Source: Verrucomicrobiales bacterium
GTDB lineage: Bacteria; Verrucomicrobiota; Verrucomicrobiia; Limisphaerales; F1-12-MAGs170
DNA length: 38,993 bases
Assembly: GCA_005777315.1 (NCBI GenBank)
Contig: SXMN01000318.1
Location: 1-38,993 of the forward strand
Direction: 5' to 3'
Within the stretch, counting starts at the first letter, position 1; each line of letters begins with the position of its first letter. The position numbers were made by a program, and so were the translations under genes. The notes beneath the pieces were generated by a model. It was not told the origin of the DNA. It ran no database searches and was given only the letters and a program-made list of their open reading frames with translations. Positions 1 through 6,807 of this stretch are shown piece by piece.

Positions 1-200
1 CTTCATGTATCCTTCATGAATCCTTCATGAATCATTCATGAACCATTGGTGAATACCTGTAATGCCACCCTGCGGGTGATAAGGAGGTTGGGGGAGGGGA
101 GGAATGAATCGCACGCTGGGACCAGCTTGCCGCACGAAGGGCCCCCCGGGATTGATTCATGAATGAGTCATCAGTGATTCATGTCGGGTTCATGACGGGT

Positions 201-236
201 CGGTCGGGACACCACCGTGGCCACAAATGGATCGGA
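201..236 (+). repeat. Interspersed repeat module, copy 1
   Basis: A roughly 35-bp segment starting CGGTCGGGACACCACCG and containing GCCACAAATGG is nearly repeated at 883-915. It sits between stretches of the 11-bp repeat. A shorter echo, CGGACACCACCGTTGC, follows directly at 233-248. This shows that the block is a patchwork of at least three repeat families. Confidence 0.75.
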
Positions 237-601
237 CACCACCGTTGCAACAAAGGAGCCGGGACTCTACCGAGGCGACAAGGAGCCGAGGCTTCATGAA
301 TGAAACATGATTGATTCATCTTCGATTCAGATGGGTACATGAATGATTCATGTTTGATACATGGACGATTCATGAATGGTTCATGCTTGATTCACGACTG
401 ATTCATGATTGAGCCAAAAATGATTCATGATTCACGATTGTATCATGAATGATTGAACATTTCATCCATGATTCATGAAGGATTCATGACGGATTCATGA
501 AGGATTCATGACGGATTCATTCAAGTTTCATGAATGAATCATGACAGATTCATGTTCGATTCATGATTGGTCTATGAGTGGTTCATGTTTGATACAAGGA
601 C

Positions 602-722
602 GATTCATGAATGATTCATGATTGACTCATGATTGATTCAAGAATGATTCACGAACGGTTCATGATTTATTCTTGAACGATTCATGAATGATTCATAAAG
701 GATTCATGACGGATTCATGAAG
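602..722. repeat. Regular core of the 11-bp array: 11 tandem units
   Basis: Eleven consecutive 11-bp units can be read without a gap, starting at 602, 613, 624, 635, 646, 657, 668, 679, 690, 701 and 712. The first six or seven bases of each unit are the most constant (GATTCAT), the eighth and ninth usually GA, and the last two vary (AT, TT, AC, AG, CG). Unit length is close to one helical turn, so the TCATGA palindromes lie on roughly the same face of the DNA. A second regular run lies at about 473-516, with alternating AAG and ACG unit ends. Confidence 0.9.
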
Positions 723-882
723 GAGGATTCGTGGATGATGGACTACTCATGGTCTTTTTCATGAATGATTCATGAAAGATTCATGAAAGGGGTTTCATGA
801 ACGCATCATGAAGGAGTGATGGTTGATTCATGGATGATGGATGAGTCACTTATGATTGATGCATGAATGATTTCAGACCGTT

Positions 883-915
883 CGGTCGGGACCACCGTTG
901 CCACAAATGGGTCGG
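883..915 (+). repeat. Interspersed repeat module, copy 2
   Basis: This is the second copy of the module at 201-236. It shares CGGTCGGGAC, ACCACCG and GCCACAAATGG and is two bases shorter. It marks the change from the 11-bp ATTCATGA family on the left to the 12-bp CCGGGAC family on the right. Confidence 0.75.
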
Positions 916-916
916 G

Positions 917-1124
917 GACGTCAGCCGGACCAGCCGGGACACCAGACACCAGCCGGGACAACGGGGCAACTTTGGTACACCAGCCCTGATACCAGCCGGG
1001 ACTTCAGCCGGGACACCAGCCGGGACACGGGGGACACCAGCCGGGACACCGGGGCAACGGCGAGCAAGGACACCAGCCGGGACAACAGCCGGGACACCAC
1101 CCCGGACACCCGGGGCACCAGCCT
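917..1124. repeat. 12-bp repeat array, consensus ACCAGCCGGGAC
   Basis: The unit ACCAGCCGGGAC occurs about six times exactly and several more times with one or two changes (for example TTCAGCCGGGAC and AACAGCCGGGAC), split by short spacers such as ACGGGGGAC. Read on the plus strand it gives a TSRD-type repeat, and on the minus strand VPAG- or SRLV-type repeats. The open frames across it (for example 850-1266 minus, 898-1305 plus) are low-complexity and have no recognisable start or domain, so I treat them as by-products. The array abuts the broken RND gene. Confidence 0.85.
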
Positions 1125-2960
1125 CTATTCTCCCTCTGTCTCTTCTCTCTCTCTCTCGCTCTTGTTGTCGAAGGGCAGCATCTTGACCTTGACCCAGCCG
1201 ATGCCGACCAACGCCATTGAGCCGAGGAGCAGCAGGGTTATTCCCCCAAGAAACCCGAACCGCCATGCGCGGTGTCGGATCAGTGGATTCATCACGCGAC
1301 GGTAAATACGGGTGAACGCATCCTCTTCGTGATTGGAATGTGGACGCGACCCGACTGCCGGCTGGGTCGCAACGGGCTCAGCCAGTGACGCTGGCTGCTT
1401 CCGTCTGCCTTCCTTGAGAATTCGCACCGCAGCCCACGGCGTCAATATGAACGCGATGGCGAGCGAGAATATCATGGCGGCGCTTGCGCCAATCGGGATG
1501 GGCCGCATGTACGGTCCCATGAGTCCACCGACAAAGGCCATGGGCAGCACCGCGGCGATCACGGCGAACGTGGCGAGGATCGTTGGATTGCCGACTTCAT
1601 TGACGGCTTCGACCGCGACGGAAATCGGATTACGCTGTTTGTTCAACGGGAGGTGAAAGTGCCGGACGATGTTCTCAACGACGACGATCGCGTCATCCAC
1701 CAGGATTCCGATGCTGAAGATCAGAGCGAAGAGCGTGATGCGATTCAGGGTGAATCCGTAGAGGTAAAAGACCAGCAGTGTGAGGGCGAGCGTTGATGGG
1801 ATGGCGATGGCCACGATTCCGGATTCCCTCCAGCCAAGGGTGAGCAGGATCAGAATCGAGACACCGGCAACCGCAATTCCCATGTGCAGCAGAAGTTCGT
1901 TGGATTTGTCCGCTGCGGTCTCGCCGTAATTGCGCGTGACGGATACTTTGACATCAGCCGGAATGAGAGTGCCCTTCAAAGTTTCCACTTTTCGCAAAAC
2001 ATCCCTGGTGACGGAAATCGCATTCGCGCCCGGACGCTTGGCGACGGATAACGTCACCGCGGGTTCATCCGTGCTGGCTTGTGTGTTTCCCGAGCCGAAG
2101 AACACGTAGCTCGTCGGTTCTTCCGCGCCGTCGATGATTTCGGCGACATCCCGGAGATACACCGGTTTGCCGCGATGAGCGCCAATCACAATGCGCCCCA
2201 CATCCTCAGCTTTGGAGAGGAAGTCGCCTGTTTCAATCAGCACTTCGCGATTCGAGGTGGTCAGGCTTCCTGCGGTTGCCTGTCGATTGGATTTCTTCAG
2301 GATTTGAAGCAGTTCGGCAGGCGCAATGTTGCGCGCGGCCAGACTGTTGTGATCCAGAAGCACTCGCACCTGTCTTCGAGCGCCGCCAATGATCGTTGTT
2401 TCGGCGACAAGCGGCACCTGCTTCACCGCATCATCGACCTGGGCCACAAGTCGGCGGAGCAACAGGTGATCATAACGCGAACTGTGGAACGTCAGCGCGA
2501 GGATCGGAACGTCATCAATGGAACGGGCCTTGACGATGGGAAACGAAACGCCGGCGGGAATGCGATCGAGATTGGCCTGAAGCTTGGCGTTGAGTTTGAC
2601 AAGACTGCTCCCGGAATCTTCGCCCACCTTGAACCGGACGATGGCAAGGCACTCTCCCTCCCGCGAAGTCGAGTAGATGTATTCCACACCGGGAATTTCC
2701 CAGAGCAGTTTCTCCATCGGGCGCGTGGCGCGTTGCTCGACTTCCTTGGCCGAGAAACCAGGCATAAACACCTGGACATCGATCATCGGCACCCTGATCT
2801 GCGGCTCCTCCTCACGCGGCAGCATGATCACGGCGAAGAGGCCGAGCAAAACAGACGTCAGCACCACCAAAGGCGTGAGTTTGGAATTGATGAAGGCACG
2901 CGCAACGCGCCCTGCGAGACCCAGCGGCATTTCTGCAGATGATTCCCTGGTCGATTTCAT
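1125..2960 (-). pseudogene. RND-family efflux transporter permease, 3'-truncated
   Basis: This is the N-terminal 600 or so residues of an inner-membrane, proton-driven RND pump of the AcrB/HAE1 type; full-length members have roughly 1,000-1,100 residues. An N-terminal membrane helix (about residues 26-48) is followed by PREEEPQI, the first periplasmic porter region, and TM helices including [13 protein letters not shown], which carries the paired Asp residues of the proton relay. Family-like sequence runs to [11 protein letters not shown], where relatives continue into the second porter half; here a GA repeat adds about ten unrelated residues and a stop. The second periplasmic half and the last TM helices are missing, so a working pump is unlikely unless the rest lies beyond the repeats. 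The start overlaps the adaptor gene stop (ATGA, 2957-2960), which implies translational coupling. Confidence 0.9.
1134..1157. repeat. GA/CT microsatellite at the repeat-gene junction
   Basis: A CT-rich run on the plus strand (GA on the minus strand) lies exactly where similarity of the RND gene to its family ends. On the minus strand it appends alternating Arg-Glu codons and then Thr-Glu-Gly-Glu before a TAG at 1125-1127. It may be the join point at which the repeat block and the gene were fused, by replication slippage or recombination. Confidence 0.7.
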
Positions 2961-3985
2961 CTGATCTCCACGCGTTGTCCGTCGGTCAGTTGTGCGCTCG
3001 GGTTGATGACAACCTGTTCTCCATTTTCAAGGCCGGAAAGCACTTCCACATCCGTGCCAGACCACCTGCCAACTTTGACCAAACGAAGTCGGGCCTCGCC
3101 CTGTGTCGCGACAAAGACAATTTCCATTTGCCCACGCTGGACGAGCGCTGATCCCGGGATGCGCAGGATCCGCGACTCGGCCAACGGAATGAAAATTCTT
3201 GCGAACTGGCCGGAGCGAAGACCGCTGTCTGGTGGAATATCGAATTTTAGAGTGTGGCTGCGAGTTTCAACGTTGGCGGCTGGAGCAATTTCGCTGACTC
3301 GGCACTCGACGAGATTTTCCGCCTCACCGCTGCGAAGACTGACCGGACTGCCAATCTTGAGTTGCTTGAGCAAGACTTCGGGCACTTCCGCTTCGAAGCG
3401 CAGCGTGGCCGGATCTTCGATCTCCAGAATTGTACGGCCCGGAGTGGCGAAATCCCCAGCGTTCTGATGCTTTTGAGTGATGATTCCTTCGAAAGGCGCG
3501 ACTATTCTGGTGTTGGCGACAAGCGTCTCGGCTTCCTTGACGCTGGAGACTGCCACCCGATGGCGGGTCTGCGCGGTTTCAAACTCAGCCCGGGTCGCGG
3601 CTTGCTTTCCGAGCAGCGATTCGGCTCGTTCCAGATCTTGTTCGGCCTGCCGGCGAGTGGCGAGAGCTTGATCAAGCCTGGCTTGAAATTCGAGGGCGTC
3701 GAGTTCAACAAGCATCTCGCCGCTCTTCACTCGAATTCCAGGCACGGCCTCCAGCTTCTGAATCCGGCCTTGGATCTTCGATTCGATGCGAGCGCTGACT
3801 CTGGCGCGTACCGTCCCCACGACTTCTTCGTACGTGGCGCTACTCTGGATTTCGGCTGGCTGGATGCGAATGGCGACGGGTGGCTTCGGATTCGTTGATA
3901 CGTCCGCCTGGTGCTTTTGGTCACAGGCCGACAACAGTGCCGCGGCTGCGACAAGGACAGGGACGAATGTTTTGGTCGCTCGCAT
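2957..3985 (-). CDS. RND efflux periplasmic adaptor (membrane fusion protein), lipoprotein
   Basis: This adaptor would link the RND pump to the TolC channel in the periplasm. With the start at 3985 the product has 342 residues. It opens with a short basic stretch, a hydrophobic segment and an LSAC lipobox, so it is probably lipid-anchored. Then follow the barrel-sandwich/lipoyl-like half (about 45-75), a coiled-coil hairpin rich in A, E, R and Q (about 80-140), the second lipoyl half with APFEGIITQ, a beta-barrel region and the membrane-proximal domain. The frame is open further upstream to 4201, but that part lacks a signal peptide and overlaps the tolC-like gene, so 3985 is preferred. It is third in the operon and overlaps the pump gene by 4 bp. 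Confidence 0.9.
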   Translation of the reverse strand: MRATKTFVPVLVAAAALLSACDQKHQADVSTNPKPPVAIRIQPAEIQSSATYEEVVGTVRARVSARIESKIQGRIQKLEAVPGIRVKSGEMLVELDALEFQARLDQALATRRQAEQDLERAESLLGKQAATRAEFETAQTRHRVAVSSVKEAETLVANTRIVAPFEGIITQKHQNAGDFATPGRTILEIEDPATLRFEAEVPEVLLKQLKIGSPVSLRSGEAENLVECRVSEIAPAANVETRSHTLKFDIPPDSGLRSGQFARIFIPLAESRILRIPGSALVQRGQMEIVFVATQGEARLRLVKVGRWSGTDVEVLSGLENGEQVVINPSAQLTDGQRVEIR

Positions 3986-4136
3986 AACTACGAACCTGGG
4001 GAGAAATGGGCGGGAGCTTTCGCGTCCACTCGAATTGTAAGGAATCGACTTCTTGAGGTGTCCGTCCGCGTTCAGATTGATCGTCATTTCACTCGATGAT
4101 GAAACGCACCTGTCAGGATTTCTGGCGTTCATAGAA

Positions 4137-5504
4137 TTATTTGGCGGCGCTGGGTGGCACTTGAGGCAGGCCGAGAGCTTTCCGCAGTGCGGCGATGGCA
4201 ATTCTCTCGTCGCACTCAGCGTCAGCCCGGCGGAGCTGCGTTGTCGTCAACAACGTCTCAGCGTCCAGCAATTGGGCTGACAGTGCCATTCCCTGTTCAA
4301 ATCGTGCCCGCACGAGGTTGGCGCTCTCACTCGCTTGAGCGATCACACGATCGGTCACTGCCAGCCGCTCCCGCGCATCGGCGAGTGAGAGTTTTGCTTT
4401 CTTCAGTTCCAAATCCAGAGCAAGCCGGAGCTTGCGTTCCTCTTCGCGCTGGACGTCAAGCGCGGCTTTGGCGGCAGCGACACGGTGTCTGGTGGTTTCC
4501 CCGTCCCACAAGTCCCATTGAAGCAGGACGCCACCGGTGTAGTTCTCGCCTGAGCTGTTGAACTTCCAGCCATGATCAAAATCCACGCTTCCAAAGGCGT
4601 TGACTCGCGGTCTGAATCCAGACTTGGTTCCGCGAACCTCAGCTTCAGCGGCCCTCTCGCGATGTCGGGCTGCGGCAAGTTCCGGTAGAGAAGCCTGATC
4701 CTCGACGTCCGGCGCAAGAACTGATGGCGTCGTATCAGATGCGGTTATTTCGCCGGCTTCGATTCCCAGGAGTACGCGCAGTGTGTGTTCGGCCAACGCC
4801 AGGGCGTTCTTTGCGCGACTGCGATCTTCCCTCGACTGGGCGAGGCGGACTTCGACATCAAGGAAGTCTGTTTTCAGCAGTGTGCCGGCGTCCAGACGGT
4901 GGCGAGCGACCTTAAGGTTTCCTTCGAGGGCCTGGATGGCGGCTTCAGCGGCGCGAACAAACTGGCGTGTCTTGATCACATAGTGGAAGCTTTGGGCTAT
5001 CTCGAACGCGACTGCGTGCCTGGTCGTCTCGGCATCAAGCGTGACAGCCGCTGATCCAGACTTCGCGGCATCCCGCGCCGCCGAGCTTCGTCCACCAGAA
5101 TACAGTGGAACTGTCAGCAGTCCGCGAACATTAAGGTCGTCAGCGTCCGGGACGCGGTTGAAATTCAGGCTTGAACTGTAAGCCCGCTGTGTGAGCGCCG
5201 CTCCGAAGACACCCAATGGATTGTCTGTTCGCGTGTAACTGCCCTGAAGCTGAACTTTGGGGAAAAATGCAGCGTCGGCTTGAGCCAGGATTTCCCGAGC
5301 GATGGCCATTCGGTGCTTGCTGATGCGAGCATCAGGACTGTTGGTGGAGGCGAATGCCAGGGCTTGTTCCAGTGTCCAGGATTCGGCAGCCACCGCCTGA
5401 TTCCAGAGCATGATGCAGGCAATCAAGGACCAAAGGAGGACTCGCCACTGCGGACGAATCCCACGGTGGAACGGGTGATGATCCAGATGGTCGCGCGATG
5501 TCAT
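4137..5504 (-). CDS. TolC-family outer-membrane efflux protein
   Basis: This is the outer-membrane channel of a tripartite efflux system, 455 residues, normal for the family. The N-terminus has a basic region, a hydrophobic segment (about residues 21-38) and an AVAA|E-type cleavage site. The mature protein starts with the typical SWTLEQALAFA and has two long helical halves rich in Ala, Gln, Arg and Glu, each containing the OEP-domain pattern of heptad-like helices (for example AEAAIQALEGNLKVARHRL and ESANLVRARFEQGMALSAQL). It is the second gene of the operon, about 100 bp after the DUF2892 gene and about 150 bp before the adaptor. Substrate cannot be read from the sequence. Confidence 0.93.
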   Translation of the reverse strand: MTSRDHLDHHPFHRGIRPQWRVLLWSLIACIMLWNQAVAAESWTLEQALAFASTNSPDARISKHRMAIAREILAQADAAFFPKVQLQGSYTRTDNPLGVFGAALTQRAYSSSLNFNRVPDADDLNVRGLLTVPLYSGGRSSAARDAAKSGSAAVTLDAETTRHAVAFEIAQSFHYVIKTRQFVRAAEAAIQALEGNLKVARHRLDAGTLLKTDFLDVEVRLAQSREDRSRAKNALALAEHTLRVLLGIEAGEITASDTTPSVLAPDVEDQASLPELAAARHRERAAEAEVRGTKSGFRPRVNAFGSVDFDHGWKFNSSGENYTGGVLLQWDLWDGETTRHRVAAAKAALDVQREEERKLRLALDLELKKAKLSLADARERLAVTDRVIAQASESANLVRARFEQGMALSAQLLDAETLLTTTQLRRADAECDERIAIAALRKALGLPQVPPSAAK

Positions 5505-5605
5505 GATTGAAGTTTGGCGCCGGTCCGGCTCCCGCCAACTCGTGCGGCTGCTTCGTTGCGCATGGTGTTATGCGGAATCAGCGGGGGATGGGACTCATTT
5601 GCCAA

Positions 5606-5824
5606 TCAGGTTTTTTGACAGCATCTGTCACCGGATTTCCCCACGCCGAGCTTGCCGAGGATGATTTCAGCCGGGCAGAACCCGGTGAATGCCGACTGGA
5701 TCAGGTTGACCCCGACGAAGGCTGCAAGCCAGAGCCAGTTCCAGGTGTTGAACCAGTGTGAAAGACCAAGACTGGCGAGCACCATGGTTCCGGCGAGAAT
5801 GCGGATGGCATTTTCCATTTTCAT
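5606..5824 (-). CDS. DUF2892 (YgaP-type transmembrane domain) small membrane protein
   Basis: A 72-residue protein starting MKMENAIRILAGTMVLAS, with two hydrophobic helices (about 7-25 and 27-45) and the FTGFCPAEIILGKLGV motif typical of the DUF2892/YgaP-like membrane family. In relatives this domain is often joined to, or next to, rhodanese or sulfur-handling genes; no rhodanese is present here. The chosen ATG at 5824 has GAAG seven bases upstream; the frame extends to 5875 but would run into the operator. A Cys pair near the C-terminus (DRCCQK) could bind metal or carry sulfur, which is inference. It is the first gene of the efflux operon. Confidence 0.82.
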   Translation of the reverse strand: MKMENAIRILAGTMVLASLGLSHWFNTWNWLWLAAFVGVNLIQSAFTGFCPAEIILGKLGVGKSGDRCCQKT

Positions 5825-5852
5825 AATATCTTCATGGTTGAGTCGTATTGAG

Positions 5853-5889
5853 CACTGTATTGACAATATGAGCATATACTCATACAGTG
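5853..5889. promoter_or_regulatory. Probable ArsR operator in the divergent promoter region
   Basis: Two inverted repeats lie between the divergent genes. The outer one is CACTGTAT (5853-5860) and ATACAGTG (5882-5889), perfect arms of 8 bp. The inner one is TATGAGCATATACTCATA (5867-5884), symmetric except for the central bases, and resembles known ArsR/SmtB operator dyads. A TTGACA at 5860-5865 with TACAGT 17 bp downstream (5883-5888) is a plausible promoter for the regulator gene, so bound repressor would cover it. The same interval must also hold the operon promoter on the minus strand. Confidence 0.7.
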
Positions 5890-5918
5890 GGTTTGCAAGC
5901 TGAAATCTTTATTTGTCT

Positions 5919-6266
5919 ATGCCGCGAAAAATGTCGCCCCAGGATTTGTCGGATCATGCGCTGGAGCTGATAGCTGCAAGGTTCAAGGCGTTGAGCGAGC
6001 CCAGCAGGCTCAAGCTCATCATAGCGCTTGAGGAGGGCGGGAAGAACGTCACTGAGCTTGTTGGAGCGACCGGGCTGACCCAGGCGAATGTCTCCAGACA
6101 TCTTCAATTGCTGATTGAATCGGGAATCCTGGCGAGGAGGAAGGAGGGCCTGACGGTCATCTACTCGATCAGTGATCCTGCGATATTCGACTTGTGCGAG
6201 AAGGTGTGCGGCGGAATTCAGAAGCGTCTGGATCACCAGACGCGTGCGTTTGAGACTGCCAGGTAG
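5919..6266 (+). CDS. ArsR/SmtB-family transcriptional repressor
   Basis: A 115-residue winged-helix DNA-binding protein. The ArsR pattern is clear: ARFKALSEPSRLKLIIAL at about 20-37, a helix-turn-helix with VTELVGATGLTQANVSRHLQLL (recognition helix QANVSRHL), and the wing region RRKEGLTVIYSISD. The C-terminal helix has two cysteines in DLCEKVC. In this family cysteines in the last helix can take part in metal or thiol/persulfide sensing, but no second conserved cysteine lies in the DNA-binding half, so the ligand is open. The ATG at 5919 is preferred to an in-frame TTG at 5913. It is divergent from the efflux operon and probably represses both that operon and itself. Confidence 0.92.
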   Translation: MPRKMSPQDLSDHALELIAARFKALSEPSRLKLIIALEEGGKNVTELVGATGLTQANVSRHLQLLIESGILARRKEGLTVIYSISDPAIFDLCEKVCGGIQKRLDHQTRAFETAR

Positions 6267-6300
6267 CAGAACCAATTGCTGTCCGGCGGAACGGCGGAGG

Positions 6301-6594
6301 TCAGTTGACGACTGCGGTGTTTGCGGGTTCCACGAGAATGAATTCAGCAAGTTTGGCGCTGATGGCCAAGCGTGCGTTGCAGACCTGGCAGATGAATGTG
6401 GATTGGCGGGCCACAAGCCGAACCACCTGATCTTCGCAGAACCCAAGTTCCCGCAAGCGGCCCGCCACTCCAGACGACTCCAGGAGTTGCTTGATGCGAA
6501 CCGAATCTCCGGCGCGAATCCGACTGAGAGGGCAGAGGGCTGGACTCTGACAGGACCGCTGCGTCGCGAGATCTGGATTCAACGTGAAACTCAT
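6301..6594 (-). CDS. FeoA-domain protein
   Basis: A 97-residue protein with one FeoA-type SH3-like domain: LSRIRAGDSVRIKQLL, then GVAGRLRELGFCEDQVVRLVA, then the C-terminal strands ending KLAEFILVEP. FeoA normally assists the ferrous iron permease FeoB; no feoB is in this window, and the gene converges on arsR with 34 bp between stops. The N-terminal 23 residues are extra and contain two cysteines; a further FICQVC motif sits in the domain. These cysteines are unusual for a plain FeoA and may point to a redox or metal role. The role is inferred from the fold only. Confidence 0.78.
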   Translation of the reverse strand: MSFTLNPDLATQRSCQSPALCPLSRIRAGDSVRIKQLLESSGVAGRLRELGFCEDQVVRLVARQSTFICQVCNARLAISAKLAEFILVEPANTAVVN

Positions 6595-6807
6595 GATGCG
6601 AGGCTAGATGCCAGACTTCATTCAGCTACCCTTCGGTTGCCTCGGACCACCCTTTAATTGTTCTTGTGGCAAGGATGCCAACGCTCGGCGTGAAGTCCGC
6701 CGCAGCCGTGGGCACTGCACCTGAAGACTCAACTTCGGTGTTGCAGATGAGGGAAGCCGTCTGAGATTCTGAGGGCGCGCCAGTTCGCCTGAAAGATTCA
6801 CGTGAAG

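Larger units (their letters stand above)
1..880. repeat. Degenerate 11-bp minisatellite, consensus GATTCATGANN
   Basis: This stretch is filled with copies of ATTCATGA, whose core TCATGA is a perfect palindrome. Copies are spaced mostly 11 bp apart, with variants such as ATTCACGA and ATTCTTGA. The most regular part is 602-722. Between about 45 and 165 and between about 200 and 295 the repeat is interrupted by unrelated DNA; the first interruption holds a small hairpin (CACCC 66-70, GGGTG 74-78). Because 11 is not a multiple of 3, the array cannot encode a simple repeated peptide, and the open frames crossing it look spurious. I see no gene in 1-1124. Function is unknown: it could be a plain minisatellite or a protein-binding array. 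Confidence 0.85.

Noticed and set aside
1..880. Possible CRISPR array
   Set aside because: Repeat units of 11 bp adjoin one another without 25-40 bp unique spacers, and no cas gene is in the window.
850..1305. Overlapping open frames on both strands with TSRD-, VPAG- and SRLV-like repeats
   Set aside because: They simply translate the 12-bp array, lack ribosome sites and have no non-repeat domain. Similar annotated proteins would be artefacts of the repeat.
2079..2942. A 287-codon plus-strand frame inside the RND gene
   Set aside because: Antisense to a conserved RND region, with no family pattern; typical shadow frame.
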